This document shows positions 35,544 through 40,404 of a stretch of 40,404 bases of DNA, one piece after another. Under the pieces are notes generated by a model. It did not search any database, was not told the origin of the DNA, and saw nothing but the letters and a program-made list of their open reading frames with translations. A program made the translations under genes and the position numbers. Position 1 is the first letter of the stretch, and every line of letters starts with the position of its first letter. The stretch comes from Nautiliaceae bacterium. GTDB taxonomy: Bacteria > Campylobacterota > Campylobacteria > Campylobacterales > Nautiliaceae. The stretch spans positions 1 to 40,404 of the forward strand of contig JAMORJ010000041.1 in the NCBI GenBank assembly GCA_027063595.1. Reading direction: 5' to 3'.

Positions 35544-36757
35544 CTTCTGCTTTTTATATGATTTACTAAATAAGTAAAACTCACCTTAAACGTTTTATCT
35601 GACCCGTTTTCATCCACAACTATTAATTTAACTTCTTTGATTTCACCCTCCTGTTCCGTATAATCTAGTATTTCCCAAATTTCAGCCTCTTTCTCAACTT
35701 CTTCTTTTCTATCATAGTAACTTAATATCTTTCCTAAGAACGCTTCTTTTAACTTCGAGATTAAAAGATTTTTATTTTCTTTTGATTTCATTTCTTCAAA
35801 CTCATCTTTATTCATCTTTTTAACCTCATCAAATCTTTTAAAAAGTTCTCTCCAACTATTAAGAGCTTCTTCTTTATTTAAAAGCTCCCCGTTTTTATAT
35901 AAATATCCATTTTTTATTTCATAAACATCATTGTCGAGTAAATAAACTTTTTCCTCACCTTCTTTTAATATGTTATGTCTAAAGTCCGTAAAAGTTTTAA
36001 AAAAATGGGTATATTTTTGTTTTTTGTCCGGTTTTGAATTTTCGTAAATATAGAATTTTAACCTTGTAACTTTCCTACCTTCTTTTTTCTCTTCATAATT
36101 AAATAAAAGATCAGTATTTTCATTTATCTGTTTTTTTGCAAGTTCAATTACTCTTCTTTTAAAATCAGCATACTTGTAATTTTCTGGAACTAATAAAACC
36201 TCTCTAAGGTAAGACACTTCAAGTTCGACTTCAACTCGATCCAAATTTTTATTGTATGTTTCCTTATTGTAAATATCCTTTAAAATTTCATAAAGCCTTA
36301 TCGCATATTTACTACTAAGTGGCAAAATGTTTTTTATTTCATACTGCAAATACCTCTTTTTGGTTTCTTTAAGTAAAGGAAAAATATCTTCGTCAAATTT
36401 TAATTTTATAACTCCACTATTTTTCTCAATCACCGGCTTTTTTAAAATATGAAAACCAGTCCATCTGTTCTCATCTTCTATTTGTATAACCTTTTCCATT
36501 ATTTCAATTAAAGCACTTTTTATTTCCTTATACATTCTTTTATCTTTCGTATTTGATAAATCCATAAACTGTTTAATTCTAAACTGATAAATAGTATCAG
36601 GTCCATCATCTTCTTTTATTGCTGTAATAAGGGCAGCAAGTATTTTAAGAGCAAGTGGGGAGAAATCAAATTTTGCAGTTACCAGCTTTTCGTTCTTTTT
36701 AACTTTAGAAGTGTCGTAAAGTATCACACTTTTTCCTTTTTGGTCTGATTTTAACAT
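35540..36757 (-). CDS. Rep_3-family (RepB/RepE-type) replication initiator
   Basis: KLVTAKFDFSPLALKILAALITAIK...LPLSSKYAIRLYEILKDIYNK winged-helix Rep_3 pattern; iterons immediately upstream. Confidence 0.87.
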   Translation of the reverse strand: MLKSDQKGKSVILYDTSKVKKNEKLVTAKFDFSPLALKILAALITAIKEDDGPDTIYQFRIKQFMDLSNTKDKRMYKEIKSALIEIMEKVIQIEDENRWTGFHILKKPVIEKNSGVIKLKFDEDIFPLLKETKKRYLQYEIKNILPLSSKYAIRLYEILKDIYNKETYNKNLDRVEVELEVSYLREVLLVPENYKYADFKRRVIELAKKQINENTDLLFNYEEKKEGRKVTRLKFYIYENSKPDKKQKYTHFFKTFTDFRHNILKEGEEKVYLLDNDVYEIKNGYLYKNGELLNKEEALNSWRELFKRFDEVKKMNKDEFEEMKSKENKNLLISKLKEAFLGKILSYYDRKEEVEKEAEIWEILDYTEQEGEIKEVKLIVVDENGSDKTFKVSFTYLVNHIKSRS

Positions 36758-36811
36758 TTTAAAACCTTTTTTTGAAGTATTGTATCAAATACATGACATA
36801 CCATCAAGTAT

Positions 36812-36947
36812 GTCATATTTAGTATGAAAAAAGTCATATTTAGTATGAAAAAAGTCATATTTAGTATGAAAAAAGTCATATTTAGTATGAAAAAAGTCAT
36901 ATTTAGTATGAAAAAAGTCATATTTAGTATGAAAAAAGTCATATTTT
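36812..36947. repeat. Iteron array: six perfect 21-bp direct repeats plus a partial seventh
   Basis: GTCATATTTAGTATGAAAAAA starting at 36812, 36833, 36854, 36875, 36896, 36917; partial at 36938. Confidence 0.95.
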
Positions 36948-37024
36948 AGGCTTTGAAATGCCTTATTTTCCGCTACTTTAAAGTTTCTACATTATACAAG
37001 ATACATTATATATAACAATATACA

Positions 37025-37046
37025 CTCTCTATAAGAGAGGTTTTTT
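37025..37046 (+). terminator. Rightward terminator-like hairpin
   Basis: CTCTCT-ATA-AGAGAG-G followed by TTTTTT. Confidence 0.45.
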
Positions 37047-37057
37047 AGAAAAATAAT

Positions 37058-37083
37058 AAAAGTATGAAAATTGTCATACTTTT
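37058..37083. promoter_or_regulatory. Inverted repeat sharing the iteron core (candidate Rep operator)
   Basis: AAAAGTATGA-AAATTG-TCATACTTTT; core TATGA-N6-TCATA also occurs across each iteron junction. Confidence 0.6.
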
Positions 37084-37148
37084 GTATGATTTTAGAGACA
37101 CTAAATTTTCAAATATCGTTTTACACTGCTTGATAAAATACTTCGAAT

Positions 37149-37251
37149 TTACTCTTTAAAAGCCAACAGGTAATTATAAAGAGCTGGTTTACTTTCTTTT
37201 ACATAAACCTCAGCCTCTTTATCTTTTATGATTATTTTTTAATACTCCCAT
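37149..37251 (-). pseudogene. 33-aa ORF disrupted by one base at an A6 run
   Basis: Removing one A gives MGVLKIIIKDKEAEVYVKESKPALYNYLLAFKE*; 103 nt is one more than 34 codons; SD GGGGAG present. Confidence 0.5.
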
Positions 37252-37260
37252 CTTCTCCCC

Positions 37261-37674
37261 TTAAAAAGGAATTTTCTCATCTTCTATATTTGGAGGAGTA
37301 GAATTTTCTGGCTGAGATTGAGGCTGGGAAACTTGATTAGGATTTGCCGATCTTGGAAGAAGCTGTATTTTCTCCACAATTACTTCGTGCTTCTGCCTTT
37401 TATTTCCGTCACTACCAACCCACTGATTAAGAATAAGCCTTCCAACTAAAAATACCAAATCTCCTTTTTTTAAATATTGATTTGCAATCTCTGCGCTTCT
37501 ACCAAATATAGTAATGTCTATAAACATATTTTCTTCTTTTTGTTCCCCAGTTATTTTATCCTTAAACTTATAAGATGTAACAACATTTGACTTTGCAACA
37601 GCTAGACCATTTTGTGTGTATTTAAGTTCTATATTTTTTGTAAGTCTTCCTAAGATAGTAATTTCGTTAAACAT
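37261..37674 (-). CDS. ssb: Single-stranded DNA-binding protein
   Basis: MFNEITILGRLTKNIELKYTQNGLAVAKSNVVTS..MFIDITIFGRSAEIANQYLKKGDLVFLVGRLILNQWVGSDGNKRQKHEVIVEKIQLL and acidic EDEKIPF tail. Confidence 0.95.
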   Translation of the reverse strand: MFNEITILGRLTKNIELKYTQNGLAVAKSNVVTSYKFKDKITGEQKEENMFIDITIFGRSAEIANQYLKKGDLVFLVGRLILNQWVGSDGNKRQKHEVIVEKIQLLPRSANPNQVSQPQSQPENSTPPNIEDEKIPF

Positions 37675-37687
37675 TTTTAACTCCTTT

Positions 37688-37927
37688 TTAAAAACATTTA
37701 CTGCAATATACCTTACCGTAATCTTTTCCTTCAAAGAACCAATCAGCAAGGCGTTTATTAAAATGGGTTTCATCAACCCACAGTTGTTTTCCTACTTTAA
37801 CCCCCTGAGTTTTACTTTTAAAATCTGAAAGAGTAAGCCCTTGGCGTTTTAAAAATAAATCAACTTCTCGGCAGTTTTCCTTGTGGTGAGAAATTGTTTT
37901 TGAGACTTTATTAAGTGAAAAAATCAC
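37688..37927 (-). CDS. Hypothetical protein (79 aa)
   Basis: GTG-start ORF upstream of ssb, C-terminal YCSKCF. Confidence 0.5.
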   Translation of the reverse strand: MIFSLNKVSKTISHHKENCREVDLFLKRQGLTLSDFKSKTQGVKVGKQLWVDETHFNKRLADWFFEGKDYGKVYCSKCF

Positions 37928-38011
37928 TTCCTCTCCTTATCAAGTTTATTAATTTTTTCTTGAGATTTTTTCATCTCTTCTTTTTTTCTTGTTTAATTTA
38001 ATTTTTAGCAT
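37924..38011 (-). pseudogene. 28-aa ORF disrupted at an A7 run
   Basis: Removing one A gives MLKIKLNKKKEEMKKSQEKINKLDKERK*; stop overlaps the GTG start of the next ORF. Confidence 0.4.
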
Positions 38012-38123
38012 TCTGAATTCCTTTATAAAAGGTTTTATTAATACCATTATAAATGAAATTGTAAAAATGTCAAGTTTTTTGAAAAAAATTTAATGTTAAT
38101 AGAGAATTTAGGAATTAAAAACC

Positions 38124-38471
38124 CTAAAATTGCAACGGAGGTTTTGGACGGAGTAAAGGGTTTTTTGCCGTATAAACATTTATTTCGTTAAAAAAAGAAT
38201 ATGCAAATACCGCTATTCCGTAAGCCATAAAGGATTTTAAAAACTTCATTTTAAAATCTTTCTTTTCAGGTTTCAGTTCGGGAAGTAGCATTGCAAGTAT
38301 TATTGCAGGAAGTAAAAAGAAAATTCCTTTCATAAAAAAATCCCCAAGTGAATAATTAGGAAGTATCCATTCTGGCAGTATCAAGCTTTTTCCGTATAAA
38401 ACAACGTTGCTTAAAATCCCTGCCAAATAAGCTATTATAATTAAAAAGTAACTGACAAACAATGAAGCCAT
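38124..38471 (-). pseudogene. C-terminally truncated paralog of the 30878-31519 membrane protein
   Basis: SYFLIIIAYLAGILSNVVLYGKS..LPNYSLGDFFMKGIFFLLPA...FFNEINVYTAKNPL aligns with SYFLLLILYFVGVLISVVFYGNS..VPNYSFGVYLVKGLFFVLPV...LLNEVNVYIAKNPL, then diverges and stops. Confidence 0.7.
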
Positions 38472-38519
38472 TTTTAATCCTTTTATATTTTTAAATTACC
38501 AAAACCATATTTTCAAATT

Positions 38520-38775
38520 TTAAGTAGTTTCTAAAATAGCCTTTGCTTCTTTTGTCTTTCTAAATTCAAATACTACCTCATCAGGGTCAATTATTTCTAA
38601 TGCGTGGTATTTTCCTGTTTAACCACTTCGCAGTTTTTAAGAAACTCTAGCCTCCTGCTCCGCTTTCTCGCTTCTCTAAAGCCTGATTGTGATATGTAGC
38701 CTCTTCAAGTTCTCTTCGTTCCCTTATAATTGCTTTTTCTTCTTTTAATATCTCATTATTCATATTAACTGCCAT
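38520..38775 (-). pseudogene. ~85-aa gene with two single-base frame breaks
   Basis: MAVNMNNEILKEEKAIIRERRELEEATYHNQALEKRESGAGG / LEFLKNCEVVK / TGKYHALEIIDPDEVVFEFRKTKEAKAILETT* in successive frames; 256 nt plus 2 = 86 codons. Confidence 0.55.
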
Positions 38776-38793
38776 TCTTACCTCTTTTGTGCT

Positions 38794-39108
38794 TTATATT
38801 TTTAAGTATTTTTTAATCTCATTAAACCATTCTTGTTTAAAGTTTTTATATTCGTCGTTGTTTTTTATTATCTCAACTATTCGTAGAGCTTCTTCTTTAT
38901 CACCTTTTGGGTTACTTAATAAAAGATATAAATCAAGGAATAACCTTTCTTCTTTTGACAATCTATATTTACTATAAACTTCTTTTATATTTAAAATTTT
39001 AATTGGAATGTTTTTTATTTTTTCAAGTGCTAATTTAGTTTTATTGTTAAAATTGAAGATTAAATGTTGTTTGTTTTCATCGAAAATGATTGATAACAGA
39101 TTGTTCAT
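38794..39108 (-). CDS. Hypothetical protein (104 aa)
   Basis: Intact ORF overlapping the upstream ORF by 32 nt. Confidence 0.6.
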   Translation of the reverse strand: MNNLLSIIFDENKQHLIFNFNNKTKLALEKIKNIPIKILNIKEVYSKYRLSKEERLFLDLYLLLSNPKGDKEEALRIVEIIKNNDEYKNFKQEWFNEIKKYLKI

Positions 39109-39571
39109 TCTCCCTTCCTTTGATTAACTTTTTTTCATCTATAATAACAGGTATTCTTTCTACATCATGAGCCACAACCCTAAACGAATATCCGTCCGGA
39201 AAATATCTTCTTAAATCTTCCAATAGTTCAAAACCACCCTGATTTAACTCTATTTTATGAATGCTGCAATCTTTAACTTTTCTACAAACAATAGATTTAT
39301 AATAATTTTCATTATCTATAATAATATATTCATTATGATAATTTTTATTATCTATAATATAATGATAATTTTTATTATCTATAATATATTCATTGTTTTT
39401 TGTAATTATTTTTAATGCTAAAGGGTTAGTCTGCAATATTACTTTTTCTACTCCGTTTGCTTCTTTTTCCGCTTCTTCTTTGCTTTTGAAAGTTCCAAAA
39501 GATATATTCATTTGTAATTTAATATTTGTTTTTGGAATAGGGTTGTAAGTAAAAATTATAGCTCTATACAT
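39077..39571 (-). CDS. Hypothetical protein with internal YIIDNKNYH repeats
   Basis: MYRAIIFTYNPIPKTN...; ATG at 39571 preceded by AAAGGGGGAAATA. Confidence 0.65.
   Translation of the reverse strand: MYRAIIFTYNPIPKTNIKLQMNISFGTFKSKEEAEKEANGVEKVILQTNPLALKIITKNNEYIIDNKNYHYIIDNKNYHNEYIIIDNENYYKSIVCRKVKDCSIHKIELNQGGFELLEDLRRYFPDGYSFRVVAHDVERIPVIIDEKKLIKGRENEQSVINHFR
39335..39388. repeat. 27-bp in-frame tandem repeat (two perfect units plus degenerate flank)
   Basis: ATGATAATTTTTATTATCTATAATATA at 39335-39361 and 39362-39388. Confidence 0.85.
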
Positions 39572-39942
39572 TATTTCCCCCTTTAAAAATATTTGACGGA
39601 TACTCAAATTTATTATCACTCCAGTTGTTTTTCTTTTTATTTGCAATAATTTCCAACCATTCCGCTAATATACCTCCTAATAATCCATAAAAACTTGCTT
39701 TAAGCGGGTTTAATATTTCCGGAATATGAAGATTTAACGGAAATCATAGATAAAAATAATAAAGAATCCCAATAATTCCAAATAGAGATTATTTTATTAT
39801 TAAGTTTTATTCTTTTGCTCTTAACAAAAAATACAGAAAAAAACATATAAAAAGACAATCCGATATATAATGGAAAGTCCTTAACCAAAAACGGAATTAA
39901 AACATTATATGTTTGTAATAATGCTTCGTTAAAGCTATTCAT
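39564..39942 (-). pseudogene. ~125-aa membrane protein gene with one single-base frame break
   Basis: Frame 1 MNSFNEALLQ...WNYWDSLLFLSMI, then a second frame PLNLHIPEILNPLKASFYGLLGGILAEWLEIIANKKKNNWSDNKFEYPSNIFKGGNNV*; the stop overlaps the next gene's ATG; 379 nt is one more than 126 codons. Confidence 0.6.
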
Positions 39943-40127
39943 TCTTTCTCCTTATTTTCTTTTCCCTCAATTTTTAATTTCTCATATCCTAACCATATCC
40001 AAAACAGGGCAAAAGGTATTCCGATTATTCTGCTTAACAAAGGATGCGTAGCTGGGGTTATGAAAATAATAGACAGTAAACATACTATACCGACTAACAG
40101 GTAATCTATTGATTTTATTTTTTCCAT
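39939..40127 (-). CDS. Small two-TM protein (62 aa)
   Basis: MEKIKSIDYLLVGIVCLLSIIFITPATHPLLSRIIGIPFALFWIWLGYEKLKIEGKENKEKE; 4-nt overlap with the next ORF. Confidence 0.6.
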   Translation of the reverse strand: MEKIKSIDYLLVGIVCLLSIIFITPATHPLLSRIIGIPFALFWIWLGYEKLKIEGKENKEKE

Positions 40128-40130
40128 TGT

Positions 40131-40255
40131 TTAATCCTTTCTTCCGCCAAAAAATATACTGCCGATAAAAAATCCGCCTAAAAAACTTCCCGTGCAGTCT
40201 TTTTCATCCCCTAATTCTATTGAAGATTTTAAAAATAAAAACAACTTGGATGCAT
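40131..40255 (-). pseudogene. 41-aa glycine-zipper-like ORF disrupted at a T5 run
   Basis: Adding one T gives MHPSCFYFLKSSIELGDEKDCTGSFLGGFFIGSIFFGGRKD*. Confidence 0.4.
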
Positions 40256-40258
40256 TTT

Positions 40259-40402
40259 TTATAGATTTTTAATCCGTTTTGGAAGCCATCTTTGCTTCCA
40301 ATAGATAAAATGTTCTTCTAAAGGTTTAGAATTTAAATTAGGAATATCTGTTTTTAACAATAAAAAGTCTTTCCAGTTTTTCGCTAAAGGGGCAAAATAA
40401 TA
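40259..40402 (-). CDS. C-terminal fragment of a protein running off the right edge
   Basis: ...YYFAPLAKNWKDFLLLKTDIPNLNSKPLEEHFIYWKQRWLPKRIKNL*; open to the window edge. Confidence 0.6.
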   Translation of the reverse strand, partial: YYFAPLAKNWKDFLLLKTDIPNLNSKPLEEHFIYWKQRWLPKRIKNL

Positions 40403-40404
40403 TC

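Noticed and set aside
36751-36942. ORF encoding (MTFFILN)x6
   Set aside because: Product of the 21-bp iterons, whose length is a multiple of three; repeats explain the open frame. No independent coding evidence.
36812-36947. Possible CRISPR array
   Set aside because: Repeats are head-to-tail without spacers and lie next to a Rep gene; no cas genes seen.
1-40404. Circular closure of the window as a complete plasmid
   Set aside because: Joining the ends puts a TGA seven codons upstream of the right-edge minus-strand ORF with no ATG between; no terminal overlap seen. Not decisive given local frame errors.
1-40404. tRNA or rRNA genes, insertion sequences
   Set aside because: No recognisable RNA genes, and no transposase or terminal inverted-repeat element seen in the ORFs.

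Overview
AT-rich accessory replicon or ICE segment, probably a conjugative plasmid of a thermophilic Campylobacterota (Nautiliales-like by composition and protein flavour; this is inference). Main blocks: (1) a left module in which each gene follows the same TTAGAAAGGAGTTAG leader: two micro-ORFs, an ERF annealing protein, a Cas4/RecB-like PD-(D/E)XK nuclease and an ArdC-like antirestriction protein; (2) a tyrosine recombinase; (3) an almost complete F-type (MPF-F) type IV secretion system in two divergent operons: TraG-TraF-TrbC-topoisomerase IA-TrbI-S26 peptidase-TraH-TraN on the minus strand and pilin-TraL-E-K-B-DsbC-TraV-like-TraC-U-W on the plus strand; (4) a ParA-HTH-ParB locus; (5) a Rep_3-type initiator with six perfect 21-bp iterons; (6) SSB and a tail of small, often frame-disrupted ORFs. 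The most unusual observations are a TraN adhesin carrying a C-type-lectin domain with a QPD motif, an apparently split TraV (and possibly split TraN) with SH3b domains added, an SD-sequestering hairpin coupling two micro-ORFs, several perfect palindromes upstream of putative regulators, and a cluster of single-base, mostly homopolymer-associated frame disruptions confined to the right-hand 3.3 kb. No relaxase, coupling protein or transglycosylase was recognised. All calls are from reading the sequence and supplied translations; no searches were run.
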